From: Shinisaurus crocodilurus
Lineage: Eukaryota > Chordata > Lepidosauria > Squamata > Shinisauridae
DNA length: 64,000 nucleotides
NCBI GenBank assembly: GCA_021292165.1
Contig: JAHFWL010000434.1
Span: forward strand, 496,001 to 560,000
Reading direction: 5' to 3'
Positions 23,301-33,079 of this stretch are shown one piece after another (the stretch's first letter is position 1; every line of letters begins with the position of its first letter). The position numbers and the translations under genes were made by a program. The notes below the pieces were generated by a model, which was given only the letters and a program-made list of their open reading frames with translations, ran no database searches and was not told the DNA's origin.

Positions 23301-24692
23301 AAGAAATTGGAGAGCAGCCCCGTGTCCCACACAAGCGGAGGGTAGTAAGAGCCAGCACTCAAGAGATCCGGCTGGGGGATGACGGACAGGGGGTACTTCT
23401 CATACAGGAATGGGGAGACAATCACTGGGAAGAGATCAGAAGTCAATGATTATAATGCAGGCATGCAAAATGGAGACAGCCTAGGTAGGTGCCTGATTCC
23501 CCCTTCCTCCATAGAATCTTTTGGCCTTCATTTGGGCATGCATCAAGGGGGCTCACCCATGCCTAGCTTCCCCACACCTGCACACACAACCCCCTCCCCC
23601 TGGTTCCAACTCTTCAGGCTCGGTCACAGAACTCATGATTAACAAGATCCGAGATCCTTTGGCCACATGCAGAGTGTCACTGAGCAACCAACAAGCTTCC
23701 TCACAACCAGAATCCGGGGCAACGACTAGGTAGCAGTCGTCAACCAGAATCCGGGGCAACGACTAGGTAGCAGTCGTCAGATGTAGGGCACGCTCCTATA
23801 CAGGTCTCCTCAGAAATAAGCCCCCACTGAGTTCAATAGGACTTACTCCCAAGCGATGTATAGCAGCCTTCCCCAAGCCTCTGCCCGCCAGAGGATTTGG
23901 ACTGCAACTCCCATTAGTCCCAGCCAGCATAATTAATGGCCAAGGGTTATGGGAGTTGTAGTCCAAAAACCTCTGAAGGGCACCAGGTTGGGGAAGGCGG
24001 CCATATAGGATTGCAGTCTTGATTATTTCTTGGATGTTGCAGCGCTGCCCCGCACTAGGCTCTGCCCTTCCACCCCACCCTGCCTTGAACCACCGACCCT
24101 CCTCTCCCCGGACCCAGGATATTGCCACAAAGTTTTAGCCCCCTAAGCATCTGTGCCGAACATTGGGACAACAGAGGGAGAGAGCCTGTGTGTGGTGTAG
24201 TGGTCAGAGTGTCAGACGGGGACCCGGGAGATCCGGGTTCTAGTCCCCGCTCGGCCATGAAGCTCACTGGGTGACTTTGGGCCAGTCACTTTCAGTCTAA
24301 CCTACCTCACAGGGTTGTTGTGAGGATAAAAATGGAGCGGAGGAGGATCATATACGCAGCCTCAGGCTCCTTGGAGAAAAGGCGGCATATAAACCAATAA
24401 GACTGCAGGGCACCGATCTAACTAACGCATGCCCGACTCCTGGCCTCACACCCTTGCCGTACAGCCACGTGGACTCGCGCTGGGCTCAGCAAAATTGCGC
24501 GGGGCCGTTTTCTCCCGCGCCTCTACACGCACTTTCTCCTCCCCCACCCCGGCACCAAGCGAGCGCCATCCCCCCTCCCCGCCGGCTCTATCGGTGCCGT
24601 GCGCCGTGCCTACCGGTCTGGCTCTCCAGTTCGCTGTAATTGGGCTTCTTGCTGGCCGAGAAATGCTTCTTGACGAGGAACGAGCGCGGCAT
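20152..24692 (-). CDS. SNAI1: SNAI1, Snail family zinc-finger transcriptional repressor (3 coding exons, 261 aa)
   Basis: The coding sequence is join of the complements of 24614-24692, 22900-23424 and 20152-20333: 786 nt, 261 residues plus stop, with no internal stop. It starts with the SNAG motif MPRSFLVKK (residues 1-9), which in this family recruits corepressors such as LSD1. A low-complexity Ser/Pro/Glu region follows, containing PLDLT at residues 89-93, which resembles the CtBP-binding PxDLS motif. Five zinc fingers follow at about 121-144, 152-174, 178-200, 206-228 and 234-257; the last is C2HC (C236, C239, H252, C257). Snail proteins bind E-boxes (CAGGTG) in the nucleus and repress epithelial genes such as CDH1 during mesoderm and neural crest formation. 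SNAI1 is preferred over SNAI2 because the N-terminus reads ...[15 protein letters not shown] and the Slug-specific linker is absent. RNF114 upstream on the same strand supports the orthology. Confidence 0.96.
20386..20551 (-). mobile_element. 5S rRNA-derived SINE with CR1-like tail (SNAI1 intron 2)
   Basis: On the minus strand it reads a 5S-like AAGCTAAGCAGGGTC, then GGATGGGAGACC, then the CR1-like end. It lies about 52 bp upstream of the exon 3 acceptor, in sense orientation. Confidence 0.85.
20620..20738. mobile_element. hAT fold-back MITE with exact 8-bp target duplication
   Basis: Near-perfect inverted arms meet in the middle. CCTTACAA occurs on both sides (20612-20619 and 20739-20746). 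Confidence 0.8.
21168..21345. mobile_element. Two palindromic MITE-like repeats (SNAI1 intron 2)
   Basis: 21168-21254 is an inverted repeat (TTAGTCCTATGCACAGTAGA against TCTACTCTGCATAGGACTAA). 21255-21345 is a degenerate relative with AATCCTATACATTC and GAGTAAACATGGATTGC. Confidence 0.6.
22690..22755. repeat. (ACT/AAT)n microsatellite in SNAI1 intron 2
   Basis: Alternating TAC and TAA trinucleotide runs. Confidence 0.9.
22900..23424 (-). CDS. SNAI1: SNAI1 coding exon 2
   Basis: This exon is 525 nt, from acceptor CCCAG|TGATT to donor ACACAG|GTAAAG. It carries the rest of the repression region and zinc fingers 1-3. The split codons rejoin in frame with both neighbours (T27 side and G202 side). 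Confidence 0.95.
23704..23777. repeat. 37-bp tandem duplication in SNAI1 intron 1
   Basis: Two identical units, 23704-23740 and 23741-23777, each begin CAACCAGAATCCGGGGC. Confidence 0.9.
23797..24020. mobile_element. Palindromic MITE interrupted by a hAT fold-back MITE (SNAI1 intron 1)
   Basis: An outer palindromic element (CTATACAGGTCTCCTCAG ... ATATAGGATTGCAGTC) is split by an inner element at about 23868-24000. The inner one has hAT-type ends CAGCCTTCCCCAA and TTGGGGAAGGCGG. The flanks TATAG and ATATAG match only partly. Confidence 0.65.
24186..24401 (+). mobile_element. MIR/CORE-like tRNA SINE (SNAI1 intron 1)
   Basis: The head has an A-box-like GTGGTGTAGTGGTCAGAG and a B-box-like GGTTCTAGTCCCC. 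The conserved core TGGGTGACTTTGGGCC follows, then CAGGGTTGTTGTGAGGATAA and a GGCGGCATATAAA tail. It is antisense to SNAI1. Confidence 0.85.
24614..24692 (-). CDS. SNAI1: SNAI1 coding exon 1
   Basis: This exon is 79 nt from the ATG at 24692 to the donor ACCG|GTAGGC. It encodes residues 1-26 with the SNAG motif and leaves one base for the next codon. The start is fixed by the invariant MPRSFLVKK of the family. Confidence 0.95.
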
Positions 24693-24699
24693 CTTGCTG

Positions 24700-24990
24700 G
24701 AAAGGGCTGGCGACGCGTCGGGGGCGCGGCTCCGATCCTAACGCGGCTTGCGGGGCTCGTAGCGCTGCCCACTGTGCGTGAAAGGTCTGTATGGTCCGGA
24801 GCAATCTCTGCGCAAGCGGACACGGTGCTGCGATCTAAGCGAGGGGAGCGCTAGCGCCGCGGACTAATATGGGCCGGGCGGCAGGGGGCGAGGCTGGCCC
24901 GTCCCCCCGTGTCACTTGGCAGCCAATGGTCAGAGGCGGGGAGGGGTCCGGCGCCTTTGCCTGTGCTAGCAGGTGCTCCGCCAACGAAGC
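24700..24990 (-). promoter_or_regulatory. SNAI1: SNAI1 core promoter and 5'UTR (inferred)
   Basis: Upstream of the ATG on the minus strand lie, in order of distance: a TATA-like ATATTAG at about 24864-24870, an inverted CCAAT box at 24923-24927, a GC box around 24933-24944, and an E-box CAGGTG/CACCTG at 24970-24975. The spacing between the CCAAT and TATA-like elements fits a start site near 24835-24840, which would give a 5'UTR of roughly 145 nt. The motifs are visible; the start site is inference. Confidence 0.5.
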
Positions 24991-25331
24991 CCGCTCGCTC
25001 GCCAGCATGGGGGGCTCCGCCGGAGCGACCGGATGGCGCTTTGGGGCGAGTCAGGGGCGGGCGAAGAGAGACGCATGCGGAATGGGCCGATCCTCCTCCT
25101 GCCCAGTTAACCCTCGCCCAGGATCGGTGAACGAAGGGAGCAAGCGCGGTCTCTCTTTGAAGAAAAGTCTCGGGCACTCAGCAGGTCCAGAAACACCCGG
25201 GACGTTGGAGGAGGGAGAGGAGGGGGCGCGCGGGGAGACTGACCAGTGGGTGTGGAGTGTGCACACACACACCCGTGCTGTAATGCGCCCAACCCTATCC
25301 TGCCCATGGTTTTGTGTGAGCGCGCGTTGTT

Positions 25332-25350
25332 GGGGGGGGGGGGGGGGGGG
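25332..25350. repeat. G19 homopolymer upstream of SNAI1
   Basis: Nineteen consecutive G on the plus strand, about 500 bp upstream of the inferred SNAI1 start site. Confidence 0.9.
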
Positions 25351-27104
25351 AGAAAGCCCAAGTGTTGATTTCTATTAGCCTAATTCCTACACTAAGGCCA
25401 CGATCCTACAGAGACGCTTACCTGGAAGTAAGTGCCATTGAATTAAGTGGGGCTTACTTCTGAGAAGACACGCACAGCTGTGACTGTACCGTAAGTGTGC
25501 GCAACACTTGCTGCCTTCATCTGTAGCGTCCGTCTTATTCCCCACCCCTTGATTTCTAAGTCAACACAGTTGTAGTTTTCGCACCCTTTGGCTGGGGGAA
25601 AATATATATATAACTGTACATAGAGGGGCGCAGAGCCAAATTCCGCACGGGGCCCTGGCGAGTATTATGATTCTGCTTAACTTCCAGTTATCCTCCGGAG
25701 GTTGCAGGGAGCAAAAGGTTTGGCGCCCCCGCGGATGCAGGGAAGTTGCAATTGCCGCTTTCTGGGGATGGGAGGCTAGGACCGGATCCCTGTTCTTCTA
25801 ATCCAGGCAGCAGGTGTGTGTGGGTTGGGGGGGGCTGTTCTAATCTAAGCACAAAAGAACAGGGTTGCCATTAAAACAGCCTTTCAAAACGAGGATTTTG
25901 GAGCGAAGCTGGGGAACCTTCTCGGAGTGGTGGCTAAGGTTAAACCGGTGATGACGACGTTAAAAAGGGCGAGACCTCAAAACACGTGTCATTGCCCGAA
26001 ATAAGGGACTGGCTGGCTACCATCTTCCTTGAGGGAGATCCGCAAAATATACGCCCTTGGGTGTGTGTCCCTCCCCCCCCCCCCCGCTTCCTTTCCTAAC
26101 CATGTTGTTTTGTATCCAGCTGGCTGCTTCTGGCGATGGGCGCGCGGCTCGCTCGTAGTGATTTGGAGCCACGTGGAGTTTGCTTCCAGCCAGTCCCTGC
26201 GGCTGCGGGCCGGGCAAGCCCTTACGCGCCCGCCGCTTGCCACCTGCCTTGCCTGCCCCGCATTCCAGAACCTGCAGATGCTCTTGGCTAAGGTGGGGGG
26301 AGAGAAGAGGAAGGCCTGGCTGGCTCGATTCGCAGTCAAACGAAGGAGCCAGAGAGATTTGTCTCTCTTGGCCACCTCCCCATCCTACCGTGCTGGCTAG
26401 GGAATGTTGGGAGTTTTAGGGCTTTCTCTCCCCCCCCCCCCCGTCTAAACATGCATAGGATTGCGCCCTAAATCCGCGAAACTGGGTTGGTAGAGAGATC
26501 TTTGTACAGTACAGCGCAGATTATAAAGCGGTACTCAGCAGGCTTGGCTAGATATAGACCAAGTTGGACCTGGATTCAAAGAAATGCGATTACCACCCGT
26601 CGTCCCCCGCGCCCTGTAGCCTGGTCGTCTCCCCTAAATTTTATCTGCCCCCCCCATTTTATTTTATTTTTACAAATAATTTAAAAAAGTTTACGATTTT
26701 GTCTTTAAAAGGCCTGCAAAAAACCAGATGAACTGCCCCAATACTTTTTTTGGCGCCCCCCTCCCGAACGTTTAGGCTTGCTGTAGGCCTATGCCCCCAC
26801 AACCGCTGCTAAACCCCACTTTTTGCCCAGCGTTTAATACAATCTGCTCGAAGCGTCAAGGAGTTGCGCTTTTGCAGCTCGCTCATGAAACTGGAAACGT
26901 TGCGGTGGGGGCCGGCTTTCTCTCCCTCTCTGCTTGGACAACAGCGCCCTCTCCAGGATTCTCATGAAACAGAGCCATTCAACGAAACCCTCGATCTCTG
27001 AAATATTGAACAAGATTTCGGCACTTTCCCGCACATTTACGTTTTAGGAGGCCTGTCCGTTGAGTGCAGTGGGACTCAGTTTGCACAGCCTGAAAGCATG
27101 AGGC
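25351..27104. other. GC-rich intergenic DNA upstream of SNAI1
   Basis: Contains a degraded palindromic MITE (25397-25490), C13 tracts at 26073-26085 and 26430-26442, a CACGTG at about 26170, and a half palindromic MITE (26385-26472). Much of 25640-26350 is not recognisably repetitive and could be regulatory, but nothing proves it. Confidence 0.4.
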
Positions 27105-27200
27105 ACATAGGCTGCAATCCTATATGTGCTTACCTGTGAGTAAGTCTCATTGAACTGTGGAATTTACTTCTGAGTACGGTAGACATGTATAGGATCACAC
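27105..27200. mobile_element. Palindromic MITE
   Basis: GGCTGCAATCCTATATGTGC start, GAGTAAGTCTCATTGAACTG centre, ACATGTATAGGATCACAC end. Confidence 0.65.
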
Positions 27201-27218
27201 TGTGTTGACCACTTAAAG

Positions 27219-27354
27219 CAGGGCTCTCCTACCTTGGGTCCCCAGATGTTGCTGGCCTACAGCTCCCAGAATTCCTTGCCATTAGCCATGCTAGCTGGGT
27301 ATGCTGGGAGCTATAGGCCAGCAACATCTGGGGACCTAAGGTTGGAGAGCCCTG
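27219..27354. mobile_element. hAT fold-back MITE with exact 8-bp target duplication
   Basis: CAGGGCTCTCC ... GGAGAGCCCTG; ACTTAAAG on both sides (27211-27218 and 27355-27362). Confidence 0.9.
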
Positions 27355-27749
27355 ACTTAAAGAATTCAGAGTCGATTAACAACCTGTTAATCAATTGATT
27401 ATGTCAATTATTTTAATCAATTAATGAATGAATTGTTAAATATAAATAATCTGCATATTATCAAACCCTCAATACAGGTGACTTTTGAGTCGCTGAAGGA
27501 AGTGTGGGATATATTTTATAATGAAAGGCAGAGGTAATAAATCTTATAAATAAATAATAAATATCTTGCCATTTAATATGCAAGCTGTGTTGGTCCATAT
27601 ATACATAACTATCCCCAAAAGTAACAGTAGCACAAGCACAATACCTTTATTAAGACCAACTAAAATTTCACAAAGAAGTGAGGCGGCTTTTGAATTCATC
27701 AAAACTGTTCAGCTTAGAATCTAGGCCATAGACATTAAGCAAAGGGACT

Positions 27750-27750
<1 letters not shown>

Positions 27751-27800
<50 letters not shown>
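27751..27800. repeat. (AAT)n microsatellite
   Basis: About 16 units. Confidence 0.95.
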
Positions 27801-27894
27801 GTGTAAAGTATGTGGTATCCCAAAATGAAAGCACGCCAGTCTGCATATTGTCATAATCTTAAAATGGAAGAAGGGAAGTATTTTGCAGACTTCC

Positions 27895-28127
27895 AGTGCA
27901 ATCTTATATGCATCTGTTCAGAAGCAAGCCCCATTGAAATCAATGGGACTTACTCTCAGGTGAGTGAGTATAGGATTGCAACCTTAAGGGCGCAATCCTA
28001 TGCATGTTTAGACAGGAAAAAAAAATCCTACAATTCCAGGAATGCCCCAGCCAGCGTGGCTGTCTGAAAGGATGCTGGGAGTTGTAGGACTTATTTTTGC
28101 TATCTAAACATGCATAGGATTGCAACT
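27895..28127. mobile_element. Two abutting palindromic MITEs
   Basis: 27895-27987 has TCCCATTGATTT-type dyad arms. 27988-28127 has GCAATCCTATGCATGTTTAG against CTAAACATGCATAGGATTGC. CCTTAAGG lies at the junction. Confidence 0.75.
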
Positions 28128-28369
28128 TAATTAGGTTAGGCCATGCTAAACGAGACTTCCACTCATTCTTAGAGGAAAATGCTAACTGTAATATTTCCTT
28201 TTTTCATCCTATATTGTACTGACACACCAGAAACAAAATGTCATACATTTGCAGCCACATTAATTCAAATGTGTCAAAGGGCACAATCCTATGGCCTCTT
28301 GGCCTTGTCGGGGGGGGGGGGGCATGGGATAGGTCGGTGTCCCTGCTCCAACCTCAGAAATGCCTTCCA

Positions 28370-29075
28370 AGGTTTGTTTGTTTATTTAATATATTTCTTC
28401 ACCGCCCATCAGCCAAAAGGATCCCTGGGTGGTTTACAAGAAAAAAACAAACAGAATAAAAACAATCATCTTAAAACCAAAAGTATCATTAATATAGAAA
28501 TACAAACACAATATAATATAATACAATAAAACAAAAGCCGTCAAATGAATCAGTCCAGAGGTACAGTAGTGATAATAAAAATGGAAATAAAAATCTAACC
28601 ATTACAATACTGGGAGAATAAAAAGGTTTTCACCTGGTGCCTAAAAGAATAGAGGGTGGGTGCCAGGCGCACCTCTTTGGGGAGCTGATTCCACAAATGG
28701 GGAGCCACAACTGAGAAGGCCCTTCCCCTAGTAGCCCCCCATCTAGCTTACTTTAGAGGGGGGGTCTCTGAGAAGGACCTCCGAAGAGGATCTCAGGGTT
28801 CGGGTAGGCACGTACAGGATGGGGTGTTCCTTCAGATGGCCTGGCCCCAAACCATTTAGGGCTTTGAATGTTAATGTTAGCACTTTGATTTTGAATCGGG
28901 CTCGGACTTCAATTGGTAACCAGTGTAATTCATAGAGAACTGGTGTAATATGTTTTTGTCGGCCAGTCCCTGCTAGCAGCCTCGCTGCTCTATTTTGAAC
29001 CAATTGAAGTCTCTGGACCATTTTCAAAGGCAGCTAGCTCCACATAGAGCGTATTACAATAGTCCAAACTAGAGG
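28370..29075 (-). pseudogene. L2-like LINE 3' end with RT C-terminus
   Basis: 28743-29027 encodes QLVQNRAARLLAGTG and ELHWLPIEVRARFKI. The 3' part reads into CACCGCCCATCAGCC, as at 7672-8150. Confidence 0.85.
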
Positions 29076-29243
29076 TTTCATAGTTCTGATAGAGTTGGAA
29101 GGAGCCTACAAAGCTATCGAGTCCAACCCCCTGCTCAGTGCAGGAAACTAGCGGAGGGGTCTCCCATCCAAGTAATAACCAGGCCTGACCCTGCTTAGCT
29201 TTCCACGCTCAGGTAAGCTGAGCCAGCGTAAGCCACAGGCCTG
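29076..29243 (-). mobile_element. 5S-derived SINE with CR1-like tail
   Basis: Reverse complement of the family; abuts the L2-like fragment. Confidence 0.88.
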
Positions 29244-29772
29244 TTATCAGAGCGTGGATCACTGTTGCTAGGCTCTGCCTCTCCAGATAGGGTCATAGTA
29301 GTTGGTAGATCGTAGTTGGAGGTTGCAGCGGGGACTCTGCCCTCCCCTCCCCTTGCAGCCAGTGTGGTTCTTTCCATGCTGGCTGGGTTTCCAAAGATGG
29401 AAGAGTTTCTTTGGAACCAGCATGGGGGGAGGGGAGGGGCACCACTGTCCTCTGAGGAATCCAGGCAGTGTCTCAGCCTCTCCTCCTTGCAAGGGGGGGG
29501 GGGGAGACATTTACACTGCTGAAATTGGCTGTCTAAATGTTTTGGAGGGCGAGGAGAGTGCAGGGACAATCCTAGCCTCCTCGCTTCTCCCACCTTCCAT
29601 TGGATGCCTGTAACACTCCAAGTTCGGAGGGTTCCGGGCACCCAGATTGGATGGGGCTGTAAACTGATTAAAATTGTGCCCCCCTCCACAATTAATGAAC
29701 TAAAGGTTTGGGTTGATTAAAATGCCAGTTAAACCAATTAACGACGCAGCCCCAGTAGAATAATTTACTTTT

Positions 29773-29805
<33 letters not shown>

Positions 29806-31089
29806 TACATTGAAAGCAACGCAACATCTTTGTAGCAGTGACAAAACTGCATTATGATGACTGTAGCTAATAATATTTTAAAGGGTCTTTAAAAAGTTGG
29901 ACACCAGTTGAACCCTGACAAATTCCGTTGGTTCAGGCGATGCGTGCAGCAACATGTCCAGTTAACTCCCACCCAAGTAAACACCTCTTAAACCACCCTC
30001 CCCCTTGAAAGGGGGGGGGGGAAATCAACTTTAGGCCCATTTCAAATAAGAAAGGACAAAGCAATGTCATCATGATGGTAGTTGAAGTGTCCCAGAAATG
30101 AATATAATGAGGTGTTGTTCAAGGAGGTTTACACTGCTTAGACAATGACTGGCCAGTCATAAAACTAGATAATTGTTGACTGAAAGGCTAAAGTTTGTAG
30201 GTTTGATCTGAACTGTTTAAACTTAACTACAAAGGATTTATAGGAGGGAGAGGGTGTTGGAGAGAAGTGGTTCTAATTTAAATTGGCAAGGAGAATGTAT
30301 AGTCCTTTGGGTACATTGTTGTAAACTTGTGCCTTCTGTCTGTGCATAATAAAACCTATTGATAAATATTCTAAGTAGCAGGTAAGTCCTTAAGAGTGAA
30401 TAACAGCAAAGTGACTTCATGAAGGGTATGTATGGTAAGCAACTGTGTGTGTGAGACATCATCATGTGCAAGCAAAAAGCTCAGGTGACCTGCTCACCAG
30501 GTGATTCAGGAAAATTCTGGGCAGGGATGGTGATAACAAGGAAACCTGTTTGGAGATGACCTCAACCACAGCATAATCATGTGCCCCTAATGGCATCAGC
30601 CGCCACCTGTAATCCAATCAACCTCGTTCTCTAATCCTGCTAGTAAAAGGAATGGAGACTGCAATTGCAGCACAGCTGTGAACTTGCACAACTGTGCCAT
30701 TTTTGCCACCTTTTAAGGTCTTTTTTTCTTTTCTTTTTTAAAGTGGAATGGATGGATGATGGGTCTGGAGGATCATCCCCAGCGAGATCGTAAGAGACCT
30801 GGAGAAAATTCAGAACTGCATTTTCTGTCTGACTTCAATACAGGCCCTCTCCCCACCTCTAAATTCAAAGGCATGGTGTTTCCTTACAGTGTTGGCCCCC
30901 CCAGAATCAGACATGTCCTCTTGATCTCCCTGCCACACACACACACACACACACAAGCGAAACGCTCAGATCAGAACCCAAAGTGACTGGGTTCACACAA
31001 CACGCTAAACCTCAGTAGGTTAAGAGGCAGAGTGGCCTAGTGTGTTGCCTGAATGCTGCGTGGTGGGTTATGGTTCATGCATTTGTACA
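29244..31089. other. Intergenic stretch without a gene
   Basis: (AC)n at 29776-29803 and 30932-30953, G12 at 29493-29504 and G11 at 30011-30021. Nothing else recognised. Confidence 0.5.
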
Positions 31090-31090
31090 A

Positions 31091-31350
31091 CAGACACAAC
31101 CTGAGAGCCAGTGTGGTGGTGTGGTTAAGAGTGTTGGACTGTGACTCAGGAGACCCAGGTTCTAGTCCCCACTTGACTATGAAACTCACTGGGTGACTTT
31201 GGGCCACTCACAGACTCTCAGCCTAACCTACCTCACAGGGTTGTTGTGAGGATAAAATGGAGAGGAGCAGGATCATGTAATGTAAGCCACCTTGCGTTCC
31301 CTGTAAAGAGGAGGAAAAGGTGGGATATAAATGTAATAATAAAAATAAAA
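31091..31350 (+). mobile_element. MIR/CORE-like tRNA SINE
   Basis: GAGCCAGTGTGGTGGTGTGG head, GGTTCTAGTCCCC, core, and GGTGGGATATAAATGTAATA tail. Confidence 0.9.
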
Positions 31351-31419
31351 ACCATAGTTGGATCAATGGCAACTGCATCACCTAATGTGATGCCAGTGGG
31401 AGGGCATTCCATGCTGGTC

Positions 31420-31770
31420 CAGTGTGGTGTAGTGGTTAGAGCAGCCTTCTCCAACCTAGTGCCCTCCAGATGTGTTGGACTCCAGCTCCCATCATTCTGA
31501 ACCAGCATGGCCATCTATGCTGGCTGGGAATGATGGGAGTTGTAGTCCAACACTTCTGGAGGGTGAGGGGTTGGAGAAGGCTGGGTTAGAGTATCAGAAT
31601 TAGGCCAGAGGGACACAGATTCAAATCCACACTCACTGGGTGAACTTGTCCACTCTCTCAGCCCTAACCTACCTCACAGGGTTGTTGTCAGGATAACATG
31701 GGGGGGGCGGGGACCATGTACACTGCCTTGAGTTCCTTAGAGGAAAGATGGGATATCAATGTAATGCATC
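31420..31770 (+). mobile_element. MIR/CORE-like tRNA SINE split by a hAT MITE
   Basis: Head at 31420-31441, body at 31584-31770 (CCTACCTCACAGGGTTGTTG). The insert is 31442-31583. Confidence 0.9.
31442..31583. mobile_element. hAT fold-back MITE nested in a SINE
   Basis: CAGCCTTCTCCAACC and GGTTGGAGAAGGCTG ends. GGTTAGAG is present on both sides and once in intact SINE copies such as 8423-8660. Confidence 0.95.
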
Positions 31771-32183
31771 TGCAATGTTTATCTTCTTCTGAGGGAGGAA
31801 CATCTTCCAAATTCCAAATAAAATTAATTAATTGTTTAATTAATTTCTGGTTTGGTGAAACAGAAATCAAGAAAAAAGCACTGTCACTGCAGTCTTATGG
31901 TTGTGTACTCAGCCTGAAACCCCACTGAGTTCAATGGGACTTATTCCAAGGTAAGTGTGCATTGCATTGCAGGCTAAATCAAGAACCAGAAGAATACAGT
32001 ATAAGTGGGCAGTCACAATCAAAAGTATGTGGCTGGAATAGATTTGAACCCATTGTGATGAAAGGCTGTCCAGATTGCAAGTGAAAACATATTGCTACAG
32101 CACACATTTTGAAGGCATGTGGTAAGCTATGTGAAGCATGTGCTGAACCATTCTGGAGAACAAAAAGAGTAGGGCATCTTAGG

Positions 32184-32326
32184 CCAACCTTCTCCAACCT
32201 GGTGCCCTCCAGATGTTTTGAACTTCAACTCCCATCAGCCCCAGCCAACATGGCCGATGGTCGCGAATCCTGGGAGATGCAGTCCAAAATATCTGTAGGG
32301 CACAAGGCTGGGGAAGGCTGTCTTAG
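32184..32326. mobile_element. hAT fold-back MITE
   Basis: CAACCTTCTCCAACCTGGTG and CTGGGGAAGGCTG; flanks TCTTAGGC and TCTTAGAA match at 6 of 8. Confidence 0.8.
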
Positions 32327-32609
32327 AATGTAGGAGCAGAAAAGGACACACTTGTTGTACCTTAGAGGATATTGGGGAGCATGTCACCCTCTTTGCTGAA
32401 ACAACTGCAGTGCCATCCTAGTTGCATGTATCCAACTGTCCCCCTTTCCTATTGGCCTTCTGCCGCAATCTAGACCAGGGATGGAGAAACCTTTTTAATA
32501 TCAAGAGATTTTTCAGGTGAAGTCTCTTGGGGACTGCAAATCAGAGTGGGCAGTAGGCCACCCATTTTCTTTCTGCCACCCCCTTCTCTCATTCTTTCTG
32601 TCACCCAGA

Positions 32610-33070
32610 GGTGGTGTTAGCAGTGGGCTGGAGCCGCAAATCTTTCATTTGAAGCCCCGAATCTCTGGGACTGGGAGGCCATCTGCACCACCACTGTCCA
32701 TGGGCAGTTGTTGAAATAAAGGTTATAGGGGCCCTGATGATCTCTGTTGCATCTGATCCCCCCCCCCCCCGCCCCGGCTTAGCTGGCTTTTTGCCCACAT
32801 GTGCTTCACCTCCTGCTGCTCTGCCCTTTGAATCTTTCTACCTGAGGGTTTTTCTCAAATTAATGCCCTCCTCTCTACTGTCCATACATCCCTTTTTACA
32901 AATAGGGGTGTCCTTAGGAGACAGGGTCCTTTAAAGACGCACACACAGAGAGAGACTTTAGAGCACATGTAAATTAGCATATGCAAATTTGTGCTTTCTT
33001 TTTCTTTCTTTTTTTGGCCCTGTGGGCCTGAGCCCTGGATCTCCCCACCCCACCCCATCTAGCACCGCCC
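32610..33070 (+). repeat. Repeat family Y, copy 2
   Basis: As copy 1, with an intact CTTTAGAGCACATG where copy 3 carries a MITE. C13 at 32758-32770. Confidence 0.85.
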
Positions 33071-33079
33071 GTGCTGTCA

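Larger units (their letters stand above)
24430..25300. promoter_or_regulatory. CpG-rich island over SNAI1 exon 1 and promoter
   Basis: CpG dinucleotides become dense from about 24430 to 25300, in contrast to the CpG-poor flanks. The island covers exon 1, the 5'UTR and the upstream motifs. Long ORFs on both strands here are a by-product of GC richness. Confidence 0.75.

Noticed and set aside
20152..24692. SNAI2 (Slug) as the identity of the Snail gene
   Set aside because: The N-terminal segment and the lack of the Slug-type region before the fingers fit SNAI1, as does the RNF114 neighbour.
24429..25378. Long open frames on both strands around SNAI1 exon 1
   Set aside because: GC-rich CpG island with few stop codons by chance; only the exon 1 frame with MPRSFLVKK is supported.
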